From an uncultured Flavihumibacter sp. (GTDB lineage: Bacteria; Bacteroidota; Bacteroidia; Chitinophagales; Chitinophagaceae): a stretch of 64,000 nucleotides of DNA. Shown one piece after another: positions 33,983 to 43,291 of this stretch (the first letter of the stretch is position 1; each line of letters starts with the position of its first letter). The position numbers and the translations under genes are program-made. The stretch is from the NCBI GenBank assembly GCA_946482545.1, contig CAMLRX010000001.1:1-64000 (forward strand), given 5' to 3'. A model generated the notes under the pieces. The model worked only from the letters and a program-made list of their open reading frames with translations. It made no database searches and was not told where the DNA came from.

Positions 33983-36655
33983 ATGAAGAAGAACAGCTTC
34001 CTGATTTTCCTGCTCCTGGTTTCCTTTACGTTAACGGCGCAACAAGCCCCCCTGTTCACGTTGCAATGCGAACACCTTCCAACCCCTATCGGCCTTGATG
34101 CGCCCAGGCCCCGGCTGCAGTGGTCCGTAAATACACCGGCGCGGCAACAAACGCATTACAGGATTATGGTGGATACCGACTCCGCGAAACTGGCAAAAGG
34201 TTCTGCAACCTGTTGGAACTCCGGAAAAACAGTTTCCGCGCAAACACTGGTTTCCTACCAGGGGAAAGAACTGGCACCGTTCACCCGGTATTTCTGGAAA
34301 GTGGAAGTATGGACCGATCCCGGGAAAAGTCCGGTTTCCTCCCCCATTGCTTATTTTGAAACGGGCATGATGGAAGGAAAAAACTGGCAGGGCGCATGGA
34401 TTGCTGATGGCCAGAATATGCATTTCAAACCCGCCCCTTATTTCCGCAAATCCTTCCAGACCAGTAAAAAAATACAATCGGCCCGTGTTTATATCGCGGC
34501 AGCAGGGTTATTTGAACTCTCGCTGAACGGTGAAAAAACGGGTACCCAACGGCTTGATCCGATGTACACCCGTTTTGATAAACGCAACCTGTACGTCACC
34601 TTTGATGTTACCCCGCAAATAAAACCAGGCAACAACAGCATCGGCGTTATCCTTGGCAACGGCTGGTACAACCACCAAAGTACGGCTGTCTGGAACTTTC
34701 ACAAAGCAGGCTGGCGCGCAAGACCCTCCTTCTGCCTTAACCTGCGCATTCAATATACAGACGGCAGCGTGGAAACCATCGCAACCGATACATCATGGAA
34801 AACCGCCACGGGCGCCATCACCTTCAACAGTATTTATACCGCTGAACATTACGATGCAAGACTGGAACAGAAAGGATGGAACACGCCGCAATTCAATGAT
34901 ACCCGCTGGCAAAGGGCCATTCTTTCCAAACCGCCTTCCCCGCACATCACGGCGCAAGCGCTCCACCCCATTCGTGAGGTGGAAACAATTCGGCCCATCT
35001 CCATGAACCGCATCAACGACTCCGTTTCCGTATTCAACCTGGGCAGAAACATCTCCGGCGTAATCAGCATAAAGGTAACAGGACCAGCAGGAACGATCAT
35101 CCGGTTGAAACACGGCGAAAGGCTTCTTCCCAATGGAAGAGTCGATCTCTCCAATATTGATGTGCACTACCGGCCCAAAGGAAACGATGATCCCTTCCAG
35201 ACCGATATCTTCATCCTTTCCGGCCAGGGCGAAGAATTTTTTAAGCCCCGCTTCAACTACAAAGGATTTCAATATGTGGAAGTACATAGTTCTCAACCGG
35301 TAAGCCTTTCCAAAGAAAGTATTACCGGTTATTTTATGCACAGTAATGTGCCTTCCATTGGTCATATCCGTTCCTCCAATCCAACACTTAATAAAATCTG
35401 GGAGGCCACCAATAACGCTTATTTATCCAATCTTTTCGGCTACCCTACTGATTGTCCGCAACGGGAAAAGAATGGCTGGACCGGCGATGCGCACATTGCT
35501 GTGGAAACCGGCCTCTACAGTTATGATGCCTTTACCATCTACGAAAAATGGATGGCCGACCACCGCGATGAACAACAACCCAACGGTGTGCTTCCCTCCA
35601 TCATCCCCACCTGGGGCGGATGGGGTTACGAATGGGGAAACGGTCCCGACTGGACCAGCACCATCGCCATCATTCCCTGGAACCTGTACCTTTTTTACGG
35701 TGATGTGCAACCACTGAAAGACTGCTATTCCAACATTAAAAAATATGTTGACCATATCAACGAAATCAGTCCTTCCGGACTCACCGACTGGGGACTGGGC
35801 GACTGGGTGCCCGTAAAATCCGTTTCTCCCAAAGAACTCACGTCTTCGATCTACTATTTCGTAGATGCCACCATTCTTTCCGAAGCCGCAAAGCTACTAG
35901 GTAACAATAACGATCATGCGAAGTACAAATTACTTGCTCAAAAAATACGAAACGCCATCAATACCAAATACCTGGATACCGCCAAAGGCATTTACGGCAG
36001 CGGGTTGCAAACCGAACTGAGCGCACCGCTCTGCTGGGGCATCGTGCCCGATGCGCTCCGCGCCAAAGTAGCCGCCAACCTCCACCAGCGCGTAGCAGCA
36101 GATGGCTACGCCCTGGACGTGGGCATTCTCGGCGCCAAAGCCATCCTGAACGCACTCAGCGAAAACGGCTATGCCAATACCGCTTACCAACTCGCTTCCA
36201 GGGAAACCTATCCCTCCTGGGGATGGTGGGTGAAAAACGGCGCCACCACACTCTACGAAAACTGGGACATCAACGCGAAGTCGGATATTTCACTTAACCA
36301 TATCATGTTTGGGGAAATAGGTGCATGGCTGTACAAAGGACCTGGCGGCATTAAACCCGACCCTACTCAACCAGGTTTTAAAAACGTATTGCTGCAACCT
36401 CATTTCGTGGACGGGCTGGAAAACTTCGAAGCAAGCCACCACGGGCCTTATGGTGAAATCGTTTCTTCCTGGCGGAAAGAAAAAAACAGGATCATCTACA
36501 ACGTAGTAATTCCTTTCAACAGCACCGCAACTTTACGATTGCCCGCAGGGATGACCTTGAAAACCATTAAAGGAGCTGCGCCTGAACCAAATGGAGTTGC
36601 GTTTCGTCTTTATGCCGGTACGTATACTTTTGAACTCGCCAGCGTTTCGCATTAA
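33983..36655 (+). CDS. GH78 alpha-L-rhamnosidase
   Basis: Secreted inverting rhamnosidase of 890 residues with signal peptide KKNSFLIFLLLVSFTLTAQ. It has the N-terminal fibronectin-like domain (CEHLPTPIGLDAPRPRLQWSV), the Bac_rhamnosid jelly-roll (SARVYIAAAGLFELSLNGEKTGTQRLDPMYTRFDKR) and the (alpha/alpha)6 barrel. The signature DCPQREKNGWTGDAHI contains the candidate acid Glu495. SWGWWVKNGATTLYENWD near the C-terminus supplies the base-side glutamate. It is the only plus-strand glycosidase in the window and forms a single-gene unit apart from the pectin operon. Released rhamnose would enter by RhaT. Confidence 0.95.
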   Translation: MKKNSFLIFLLLVSFTLTAQQAPLFTLQCEHLPTPIGLDAPRPRLQWSVNTPARQQTHYRIMVDTDSAKLAKGSATCWNSGKTVSAQTLVSYQGKELAPFTRYFWKVEVWTDPGKSPVSSPIAYFETGMMEGKNWQGAWIADGQNMHFKPAPYFRKSFQTSKKIQSARVYIAAAGLFELSLNGEKTGTQRLDPMYTRFDKRNLYVTFDVTPQIKPGNNSIGVILGNGWYNHQSTAVWNFHKAGWRARPSFCLNLRIQYTDGSVETIATDTSWKTATGAITFNSIYTAEHYDARLEQKGWNTPQFNDTRWQRAILSKPPSPHITAQALHPIREVETIRPISMNRINDSVSVFNLGRNISGVISIKVTGPAGTIIRLKHGERLLPNGRVDLSNIDVHYRPKGNDDPFQTDIFILSGQGEEFFKPRFNYKGFQYVEVHSSQPVSLSKESITGYFMHSNVPSIGHIRSSNPTLNKIWEATNNAYLSNLFGYPTDCPQREKNGWTGDAHIAVETGLYSYDAFTIYEKWMADHRDEQQPNGVLPSIIPTWGGWGYEWGNGPDWTSTIAIIPWNLYLFYGDVQPLKDCYSNIKKYVDHINEISPSGLTDWGLGDWVPVKSVSPKELTSSIYYFVDATILSEAAKLLGNNNDHAKYKLLAQKIRNAINTKYLDTAKGIYGSGLQTELSAPLCWGIVPDALRAKVAANLHQRVAADGYALDVGILGAKAILNALSENGYANTAYQLASRETYPSWGWWVKNGATTLYENWDINAKSDISLNHIMFGEIGAWLYKGPGGIKPDPTQPGFKNVLLQPHFVDGLENFEASHHGPYGEIVSSWRKEKNRIIYNVVIPFNSTATLRLPAGMTLKTIKGAAPEPNGVAFRLYAGTYTFELASVSH

Positions 36656-36760
36656 TGTTGCGTCGTAGCGTTGCGAAGTAGGAAGCAATTGCGAGAGATT
36701 ATTTTTTTCACGCAAAGACGCCAGGTAGCAAGGACGCAAGGAACGGTTGAGGTGCTGCTT
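36656..36760. repeat. Interspersed repeat, copy in GH78/GH30 gap
   Basis: Two modules follow each other. Module A (36658-36700, GTTGCG...GCGTTGCGAAGTA...GAAGCAATT) is 38/43 identical to the reverse complement of about 40727-40769. Module C (36703-36740, TTTTTTTCACGCAAAGACGC...GCAAGGACGCAA) matches about 40654-40692. The repeat starts directly after the GH78 stop codon. It appears to be a rearranged or partial copy of the element at 40610-40769. Confidence 0.7.
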
Positions 36761-36806
36761 GTTGTAGGAGATTATTTTCTTGTTTGAGATTGGGCAACGG
36801 AGGTGA

Positions 36807-38240
36807 TCATTTTATTACGATAGTAGTGATGCTGTGCGGAGAACTGGTGGTGGGCGCTGCTGTTCCGTTCATCCAAACATGGTATGGTATTTCAAGATCG
36901 GTAGTATTCAGCACCACAACAATTATGCTTCCGTCGGGATTTTGGAATGCCGTTGTTTGCAGTTGTTCGCGGCTGGAAGAACTGATTATGCGCTTCGCAC
37001 CGGGTTTTACGAATTTGGAGAAATGGCCGAGGTAGTAGTAGGAATTGGTATACAATAACTTTCCGTTCTTTGTATCGGCGTGGATGGGCGCGAAACAAAA
37101 ATTCCCTACATGATTGGGACCTCCACGTTCATCGAGGAGGATGTTCCAATCGGTCCAGGCGACGGTGCCATTGTTGAAATCGTTCACCATGGAGGTGCCG
37201 TAACGTTCTCCCAGGCTCCAGTCGTTGATGCGTGAAAGGTCGAATTTTTCTATGCAACCTTCGGTGAATACGAGTTTTTTATCGGGGAAGGATTCGGAAA
37301 CCTGCTTCAGGTTCTGGAACTGCATATTGCCGCCGGTCCAGGTTTCGTACCAGTGGAAGCCGATGCCCCAGATGTAACGTGCGGCGCCATCATCGGACAA
37401 TAAGGTGTTTGCGCGTTGGTAGATCAGGTCGCGGTTATGGTCCCAGGCAATCAGTTTCTTATCTTTCATACCTGCTTTGGACAACGTGGGACCGAGGAAT
37501 TCTTTCACAAAATCACGTTCTTCTTCAGCGGAATAGATGCAGGATTCCCAACGTTGCTTTGCCATGGGTTCGTTCTGCACCGTTAATCCCCAAACGGGTA
37601 TGCCTTGCTGTTCATAGGCATGGATGAACTTCACATAATAGTCCGCCCATGTTTGCCGGAATTCAGCTTTCAGTTTACCGCCCTGCAACATGCTGTTGTT
37701 GGTTTTCATCCATGCGGGCGGACTCCACGGACTTACATACAGATCCAGTTTTCCGGCGGTGGCCATTGCTTTTTTAATGAACGGTATCTTGTACGTTTCA
37801 TCGTGGCGCACATTAAAACTTTTCAGCGCAACATCATTGTCGGTTACATAAGTATAAGATTCGCTGGAGAAATCGCAACTGTTAATGTTCGTTCTCGCCA
37901 ATGTGTAGCCGATGCCTTTTACTGGATCGAAATAGGCGGTGAGTAGTTCCTCTTGTGCCTTGGTTGGTAATTTGGCGAAGGTTTCCGCTGAAGCGTCAGT
38001 AAGCGCGGCACCGATACCGGTGATCTCCTGGAAATGCCTGTTACCGGACACAAACACACAGGGTTGTGTTTCAAGGGGTTGTGGCATGGGTGTGAATTTC
38101 AACGCTGCTGTTTGCTGTAACCGCATCGTTGTATTTTTTGCGGTAGTGAACACCGTTGCCTGTGGTCCCGAATCCTTTTGCTGGGCAAATAATGCCGTTC
38201 CCGCCAGTAAGGCTGCGGGTAAAAAAATGTTCCTGGTCAT
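36807..38240 (-). CDS. GH30 family beta-glucanase/glucosidase (no lipobox)
   Basis: Secreted enzyme of 477 residues from ATG 38240, which opens the signal peptide TRNIFLPAALLAGTALFAQQ; a longer start would run into the upstream GH30 gene. The (beta/alpha)8 barrel plus beta-sandwich is clear: FQEITGIGAALTDASAETF, YVSPWSPPAWMKTNNSM, acid/base Glu224 in LTVQNEPMAKQRWESC and nucleophile Glu327 in LVFTEGCIEKF. Such sequences belong with beta-1,6-glucanase and glucosylceramidase-like members. It is the last gene of the glucan operon, 16 bp behind a second GH30. The probable substrate is beta-1,6-branched glucan. Confidence 0.92.
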   Translation of the reverse strand: MTRNIFLPAALLAGTALFAQQKDSGPQATVFTTAKNTTMRLQQTAALKFTPMPQPLETQPCVFVSGNRHFQEITGIGAALTDASAETFAKLPTKAQEELLTAYFDPVKGIGYTLARTNINSCDFSSESYTYVTDNDVALKSFNVRHDETYKIPFIKKAMATAGKLDLYVSPWSPPAWMKTNNSMLQGGKLKAEFRQTWADYYVKFIHAYEQQGIPVWGLTVQNEPMAKQRWESCIYSAEEERDFVKEFLGPTLSKAGMKDKKLIAWDHNRDLIYQRANTLLSDDGAARYIWGIGFHWYETWTGGNMQFQNLKQVSESFPDKKLVFTEGCIEKFDLSRINDWSLGERYGTSMVNDFNNGTVAWTDWNILLDERGGPNHVGNFCFAPIHADTKNGKLLYTNSYYYLGHFSKFVKPGAKRIISSSSREQLQTTAFQNPDGSIIVVVLNTTDLEIPYHVWMNGTAAPTTSSPHSITTIVIK

Positions 38241-38256
38241 TTGTTGCTGTTTTCCG

Positions 38257-39729
38257 TTACCACACAAAAGTGCCCACGGCCCCGCTATCGAGCGTGACGG
38301 TAACAATTTTTTCGTTGAATTTGATATTGAAGGTTTCTGCAGTATTTGCTTTGTTCAGAACAATAAGCACTTTCCTGCCATCAGGATTTTTGAAAGCCAC
38401 GTTCAGCAAGGCACCGGCGTGATTGGAAGCGATCCGTACTGAACCCGGACGCACGAATTTGGAAGCGTGTGCGATAATGTAATAGGCCACGTTCCTGCTC
38501 ACCGTATTCCCCCCAATCGTTAATGCCCCAAGGCAACTGCTGCAACCTCCGTTTGTAAAAGGGCGGTAATTGGGATCGGCAGCCAGGTTCCATTCCAGCA
38601 CGTTCCTGCTCCAGTTTCTCGTGGCTCCGATGATAAGGTTCTCAATATGCCATTGCAGGTCGTTTCCGAAATTACCGGGACCGCCCACCCATTGTTCCGT
38701 GAAATAAACGGCTTTGTCGGGATGCGCGTTCCGTACCTGCGTAAGCGCGGAAATAGGTCCGCCATACAAATGAAAAGCGGAACCATCCACATATTGTTTC
38801 GCATCGGGATCGTTAAGGATAGCCAATGGATAATCCGGCCGGTCGGCATTATGATCGTAAACGATGATTTTGGTGGAAAGACCTGCGTTCCGGAAAGCCG
38901 GTCCCAGGTGGTTCTTTATAAAATCAGCCTGCTCCGAAGCCTGCATCACCATGCTGGGATTGTTTCCGCCATGCAAAGGTTCATTCTGTGGTGTAATGGC
39001 ATCAATAGTAATGCCTTCGGCCTTCATCGCCTGGATGTATTTCACGAAGTATTTCGCGTAAGCGGCATAATATTCAGGCTTCAGGCTCCCGCCCACAAAA
39101 GCGTTGTTCGTTTTCATCCAGGTGGGTGCGCTCCACGGTGATCCGAGAATTTTGATGGACGGAAACAACGCGGTGATCTTTTTCAAAACGGGAATCAGAT
39201 TGGCCCTTTCGGGATCAATGCTGAATTTGGCTTGGTCCACATCGGTTTGCCCTCCGGGCAGATCATTGTAGGTGAAAGGCGCTGCGCTCAGGTCTGATGC
39301 TCCAATGCTTACACGCAGATAACTTACGCCGATATGTGTACTGTCCCAGGCGAAAAGTTCCTTCAGCAGGTTGTCTTTTTGCGCGACGGGAAGCGCGTTG
39401 ATGAGCGTGGCACTTCCTCCCGTTAAAGTATAACCGAAACCGTCGATAGGCTGAAATTGCTGTGTGGTATCCACTTCAATGGTGGCGTTATTATTGGAGG
39501 CGTTGGCGAATAACAATGCCTGGTTCTGCTTCGCGAACAGCACCGACTGGTCTTTTTTGGTAAGATAAAACGCCACATCGGAGCGAACAGGCACCGGGGG
39601 CGGATTGGGTGTTGGCGTGGTGCCGCCGGTTCCACCCGTTTTTTTGCTGCAACCGCCCGAACAGGCTGCCGACACTGCAAAAGCGACGCACAGTGCCGCT
39701 ATAAGGTATATAGGAGGTTTCCGCTGCAT
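38257..39729 (-). CDS. GH30 family beta-glucanase, probable lipoprotein
   Basis: Enzyme of 490 residues with acid/base Glu250 (DAITPQNEPLHGG) and nucleophile Glu345 (AVYFTEQWVGG). The barrel blocks QPIDGFGYTLTGGSA and ILGSPWSAPTWMKTNNAFVGG fit GH30. The N-terminus (IYLIAALCVAFAVSAAC) ends in Cys23, suggesting lipidation although the lipobox is not canonical. A Gly/Thr/Pro linker (residues 31-48) would hold the enzyme away from the membrane, possibly at the cell surface. It differs clearly from the neighbouring GH30, so the pair probably covers different steps, for example endo at the surface and exo in the periplasm. Confidence 0.92.
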   Translation of the reverse strand: MQRKPPIYLIAALCVAFAVSAACSGGCSKKTGGTGGTTPTPNPPPVPVRSDVAFYLTKKDQSVLFAKQNQALLFANASNNNATIEVDTTQQFQPIDGFGYTLTGGSATLINALPVAQKDNLLKELFAWDSTHIGVSYLRVSIGASDLSAAPFTYNDLPGGQTDVDQAKFSIDPERANLIPVLKKITALFPSIKILGSPWSAPTWMKTNNAFVGGSLKPEYYAAYAKYFVKYIQAMKAEGITIDAITPQNEPLHGGNNPSMVMQASEQADFIKNHLGPAFRNAGLSTKIIVYDHNADRPDYPLAILNDPDAKQYVDGSAFHLYGGPISALTQVRNAHPDKAVYFTEQWVGGPGNFGNDLQWHIENLIIGATRNWSRNVLEWNLAADPNYRPFTNGGCSSCLGALTIGGNTVSRNVAYYIIAHASKFVRPGSVRIASNHAGALLNVAFKNPDGRKVLIVLNKANTAETFNIKFNEKIVTVTLDSGAVGTFVW

Positions 39730-39737
39730 GTGGTTGT

Positions 39738-40583
39738 TTATTTGTCGATCATTTTAAAAACGCGTACATAATCCACTTCCATATTCACGGGCAATACGCC
39801 GGGGTCAATGCCCTGCGCACCGCCCCAATCGCCGCCAAAGGCGATGTTCAGCAGCAGGTGGAATTTCTGGTCGAAAGGCCAGGTTGCGTGTCCTTTGCCT
39901 TCGTTCACATGCTGGAAGAGGAACTGGTTGTCGATGTATCCGCGCACGGCATACGGGGTCCAGTCCACACGGTACACATGAAAATCAGTGGTGGCGGTTT
40001 CGACCATTCGCGTAGCTGTTTTTTGCGTATTGATCTTAAAGTTGTACGCTTCCGTGTGCGTGCTGATGTGCACTTTGTTGAGTTCATAGCCCACATGTTC
40101 CATGATATCTATTTCCCCGGACTTGGGCCATCCGCCGTAAACATAGTCGGTGGGCAGCATCCAGATTGCGGGCCAGGTTCCTTTGCCCGCTGGCAGTTTG
40201 GCTTTTATTTCGAAACGGCCGTAAAGGAAATCCGCTTTTTTGCGGGTAACCATACGGGCAGAAGTGTATTCTCTGCCGCCCATGGTTTCTTTACGCGCGG
40301 TGATGGTGAGTTTACCATCGGCCACCTTCGCGTTGTTGATGGTGTTGGTGTAATACTGCAATTCATTATTGCCCCATCCCGAGCCGCCGATATCGTAATC
40401 CCACTTCGTTGCATCGGGTAAACCGGTATAATTGAATTCATCGGACCAGGAGGGATTGGCCTCGAATGTCCAGCCTTTGTCAACGGGAGCGCCGCCGATG
40501 ATGGTAACGCCCTGGGTTACTTTGCTTTTGCTGGAGCAACCGGCAAGGAGGAGGAAGATGGTGGCGTGGAGAAGGTGTTTCAT
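39738..40583 (-). CDS. GH16 family endo-beta-1,3-glucanase (laminarinase-type) lipoprotein
   Basis: Lipoprotein of 281 residues from ATG 40583, with lipobox LAGC and Cys16; a GTG six codons upstream is less likely. The jelly-roll active site GEIDIMEHVG supplies nucleophile Glu157, Asp159 and acid/base Glu162, in the beta-bulge form of laminarinases. GTWPAIWMLPTDYVYGGWP and HLLLNIAFGGDWGG are also family typical. It is likely the surface endo-enzyme that cuts beta-1,3-glucan for the SusC/D transporter. It lies 8 bp upstream of the first GH30 gene. Confidence 0.95.
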   Translation of the reverse strand: MKHLLHATIFLLLAGCSSKSKVTQGVTIIGGAPVDKGWTFEANPSWSDEFNYTGLPDATKWDYDIGGSGWGNNELQYYTNTINNAKVADGKLTITARKETMGGREYTSARMVTRKKADFLYGRFEIKAKLPAGKGTWPAIWMLPTDYVYGGWPKSGEIDIMEHVGYELNKVHISTHTEAYNFKINTQKTATRMVETATTDFHVYRVDWTPYAVRGYIDNQFLFQHVNEGKGHATWPFDQKFHLLLNIAFGGDWGGAQGIDPGVLPVNMEVDYVRVFKMIDK

Positions 40584-40609
40584 TTTGTTTGTTTTTTTCA
40601 CGCTGCCTC

Positions 40610-40769
40610 ACGTTGCGTCGTGGCGTGAGATTTTATATTTTCAGAAAGCGATTTTTTTTCTCGCAACGACGCGGAGAAGCAAGGACGCAAAGACTCGTTG
40701 TATTTCAGTGGGCTGCTTTTTTTTATTTCTCGTAATTGCTTCATACTTCGCAACGCAACGGCGCAACGT
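40610..40769. repeat. MITE-like palindromic element of about 160 bp
   Basis: The element is bounded by inverted repeats: ACGTTGCGTCGTGGCG (40610-40625) and the complement CGCAACGGCGCAACGT (40754-40769), 14 of 16 matching. It contains a TTTTTTTTCTCGCAACGACGC...GCAAGGACGCAAAG module (about 40654-40692). Parts recur at 36656-36760. It has no gene and sits in the gap between the glycan-binding protein gene and GH16, inside the glucan operon. Confidence 0.65.
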
Positions 40770-40787
40770 TGGTGGTTGAGGTGCAAG

Positions 40788-40835
40788 GGATCGGTGCATT
40801 TGGGGAGGCTTTACACCTGTTCAACGCACCGATCC
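40788..40835. repeat. Long-loop inverted repeat downstream of the glycan-binding protein gene
   Basis: GGATCGGTGC (40788-40797) and GCACCGATCC (40826-40835) are perfect 10-bp inverted repeats separated by 28 nt, just after the stop codon of the glycan-binding lipoprotein gene. No T-run follows on the minus strand. It may be a processing or stabilising stem in the operon mRNA, or a partial terminator. Confidence 0.5.
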
Positions 40836-40843
40836 TTTGTTGT

Positions 40844-41716
40844 TTACATTCTTCTTAATTCAACGTTATCGATAGAGATACCGCTGGTACCAAGGTTGGC
40901 GCCGCCTGTTTTGATGAGGAGGTAAACGGTTCCACCGGTGGTGAAACTGATTTCTCCGTTCTTTCCTTTTTGCGCACCTTCACAGGCGAGTGTGGCGAGG
41001 TTTCCGTTGAAAACAGTGTTGCCGCAACCAGCCCAGGTATTCAGGGCGAATTTGTTGCCGCCGGAACTGTAATCCGCTCCGGCAACGGGTGCGGTGGTTC
41101 CGAAATACACTTCGAACCAAACATCAGTGGCACCGCTTCCGGAAACGATCATTCCGAATTTATACTTCTGGTTCGCCACCACCTGGATGGGCTGGTAAAT
41201 GGCCGCGTGGCCCCAACCGCCACCGGTGGCGGTCATCTTTCCGTTCGCCATGTTAAAATCCACACCAGCAGTGATGATGGACTTGGTCCATTTGCTTTCA
41301 TCGCCGGCATTGAATTTTCCCCCCATTACCAGATTGCCGGCTACCGGATCGGAGGTGGCCACATTTAGGGAAGCGGGTGCGGCATCATAATAGGTTCCGC
41401 CTTTTCCCATGGCCTGCATTTTCAAGTTGTAAGTGCCCGCATCGGGGTAAAAAACCGTATCGCTTGTTTTTCCTTTAACGAAACCCGCGCCATTGTCAAT
41501 ATCCCAACGTTGCGTGATGGAACCGGCGGTGGTGTTGCGGATCACATAGGTATTTGTTTTGCCTTGCACGGGTGTAACGCTGAATGTTGGCGTGAGCGCT
41601 TCTTCCAGGCCGTGATCATCAATAGCCATTTCAGGCGTGCAGGAGGTGAGTGCAAGGGTTACCGCGGAAATGGACAATGCCGCGGACATATATTGGTGAA
41701 GGAATGTACGTTTCAT
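40844..41716 (-). CDS. PKD-domain surface glycan-binding lipoprotein
   Basis: Lipoprotein of 290 residues (signal ending LALTSC) in the SusE/F position after SusD. An N-terminal PKD-like domain (TFSVTPVQGKTNTYVIRNTTAGSITQRWDIDNGAGFVKGKTSDTVFYPDAGTYNLKMQAMGKGG) is followed by a CBM4/22-like beta-sandwich (GGKFNAGDESKWTKSIIT, GWGHAAIYQPIQVVANQKYKFGMIVSG). The aromatic residues in the second domain would bind glucan. It has no catalytic motifs. It is likely a surface glycan-binding protein that hands substrate to GH16 and SusC/D. Family names are by resemblance. Confidence 0.85.
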   Translation of the reverse strand: MKRTFLHQYMSAALSISAVTLALTSCTPEMAIDDHGLEEALTPTFSVTPVQGKTNTYVIRNTTAGSITQRWDIDNGAGFVKGKTSDTVFYPDAGTYNLKMQAMGKGGTYYDAAPASLNVATSDPVAGNLVMGGKFNAGDESKWTKSIITAGVDFNMANGKMTATGGGWGHAAIYQPIQVVANQKYKFGMIVSGSGATDVWFEVYFGTTAPVAGADYSSGGNKFALNTWAGCGNTVFNGNLATLACEGAQKGKNGEISFTTGGTVYLLIKTGGANLGTSGISIDNVELRRM

Positions 41717-41746
41717 ATTTTCTGATTTGTTGGTGGATGAATGGGA

Positions 41747-43261
41747 CTACCGGTATTCTTCGTTCTGAACAAGTTTGGTGTTCTCCAGTTCGAGCAAAGG
41801 AATCGGCAATACTTCATGTTTTCCGGCCACGAATCCTTTGGAGGCCAGCGCAGTTGCGGCCCTTCCCCAGCGTACCAGGTCGAACCAACGGTGCCCCTCA
41901 CCCGCTAACTCCAGTCTTCTTTCGAGCACAATATTATCAAGCGTAAGTGCTACCGGGCCAAGTCCCACGCGGTCGCGTACTTCATTCAGCAAAGCGGCGC
42001 CTCTTGTAAGGTTACCACCGGAGCCACGGAGTATGGCTTCTGCTTCCAGCAGATAGGTATCTGCAAGACGAATCTCGTACATATTCTGCGGGAAGTTCAG
42101 CTCCATGGCACCTCCGCCGGTGGAACGGTTCGACTGGCGACCGATGAATTTCTCCAGGAAGTAACCGGTATTGTTGTAACCGGGCGTATAGTCGGCGATA
42201 CCATTGGCTTTCAGGCTATCCAGGTTGGCAATGGTGGCATTGTACCGGGGATCGAAATGGATGGCGTTGAAGAGGCCTGGCGTTACTACGAGAAAGCTCC
42301 AGCCTGAAACATAGTCCGGTGCACCGGGCGTAAGTGGCGAATAACCACGGGGACCAGTCATGATGCTCAGTACATTGCCCTCGGTGCAGGCGATACAACC
42401 CCAGTCGCCGGAAGAAGTGCTGGTATAACCTATCTCGAAAATGGACTCGGTATTGAATTTGTTGTTCGACTTCCAGAGGTCACTGAAATTATCGAGGAGT
42501 TTATACCCGTATTGGCTTGTTCCACCCGGTGTCCCGTTCACTACGGCAAATTCGGCAGCCGCGTCGTTGAAGCGTTCGAGTTGCAGGTACACTTTACCCA
42601 GCAAGGCATGGGCGATGCCCTGCGTCATTCTTCCCCCTTCGGTAGCGGCAGGCACTGTGGGCGGAAGGTCGGGGATCGCTTCCTGCATATCTTTTACAAT
42701 CTGCGCATATACGTCTGCGGGAGCCGCTTGTGTAACGTTGTACATATCGGAAGCGGGTACCGGTTCGGTGAAGAGGGGCACGTTTTTGAACAGGCGCACC
42801 AGGTCGAAATAGAAATACCCACGCAGCAGTTTTGCCTCGGCGATGTATCGTTTTTTCAGGGTTTCATCCATCGGCACGTCATTCATTTTCTGCAAAAGGA
42901 TGTTTGCACGGAATACGCCTGAGAAGCCTTTCCGCCACAACTCGCCCTGCGGGCCACGATCGGGACTGAGTGTGTAGTTCGACCACAACTGGAGATCATT
43001 CACATCCGTAGCGTTACCGCCCCCTGCGAGGTGGTCATCGGAAGCGGCATCCAGCGCATTCACTTTAGTAACGAGTCCACCCCCGGTCCAGCCCACCACA
43101 TCGTACACAGCAACGAGTCCGTTATAAGCTTCGGTTGCATTGCGGTAATAGTTCGATTCCAGGTTCAGTCCTTTTGGTTCCACTTCCAGGAATCCTTTGC
43201 TGCAGGAACCCAAACCAAGCGTTCCCAAAGCAAGTGTTGTATATAGAAGGAATTTGTTCAT
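41747..43261 (-). CDS. SusD/RagB family glycan-binding lipoprotein (beta-glucan locus)
   Basis: Outer-membrane lipoprotein of 504 residues with lipobox LGSC near the start and the N-terminal FLEVEPKGLNLESNYYRNATEAYNGLVAVYD. TPR-like helices (AEAKLLRGYFYFDLVRLFKNVPLFTEPV, HALLGKVYLQLERFNDAAAEF) and the terminal VLERRLELAGEGHRWFDLVRWG are diagnostic. It forms the lid of the adjacent SusC transporter, 30 bp upstream, and binds the oligosaccharide before import. Confidence 0.97.
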   Translation of the reverse strand: MNKFLLYTTLALGTLGLGSCSKGFLEVEPKGLNLESNYYRNATEAYNGLVAVYDVVGWTGGGLVTKVNALDAASDDHLAGGGNATDVNDLQLWSNYTLSPDRGPQGELWRKGFSGVFRANILLQKMNDVPMDETLKKRYIAEAKLLRGYFYFDLVRLFKNVPLFTEPVPASDMYNVTQAAPADVYAQIVKDMQEAIPDLPPTVPAATEGGRMTQGIAHALLGKVYLQLERFNDAAAEFAVVNGTPGGTSQYGYKLLDNFSDLWKSNNKFNTESIFEIGYTSTSSGDWGCIACTEGNVLSIMTGPRGYSPLTPGAPDYVSGWSFLVVTPGLFNAIHFDPRYNATIANLDSLKANGIADYTPGYNNTGYFLEKFIGRQSNRSTGGGAMELNFPQNMYEIRLADTYLLEAEAILRGSGGNLTRGAALLNEVRDRVGLGPVALTLDNIVLERRLELAGEGHRWFDLVRWGRAATALASKGFVAGKHEVLPIPLLELENTKLVQNEEYR

Positions 43262-43291
43262 TTGATTTACTGTTTGAATGAAGAAAACGGG

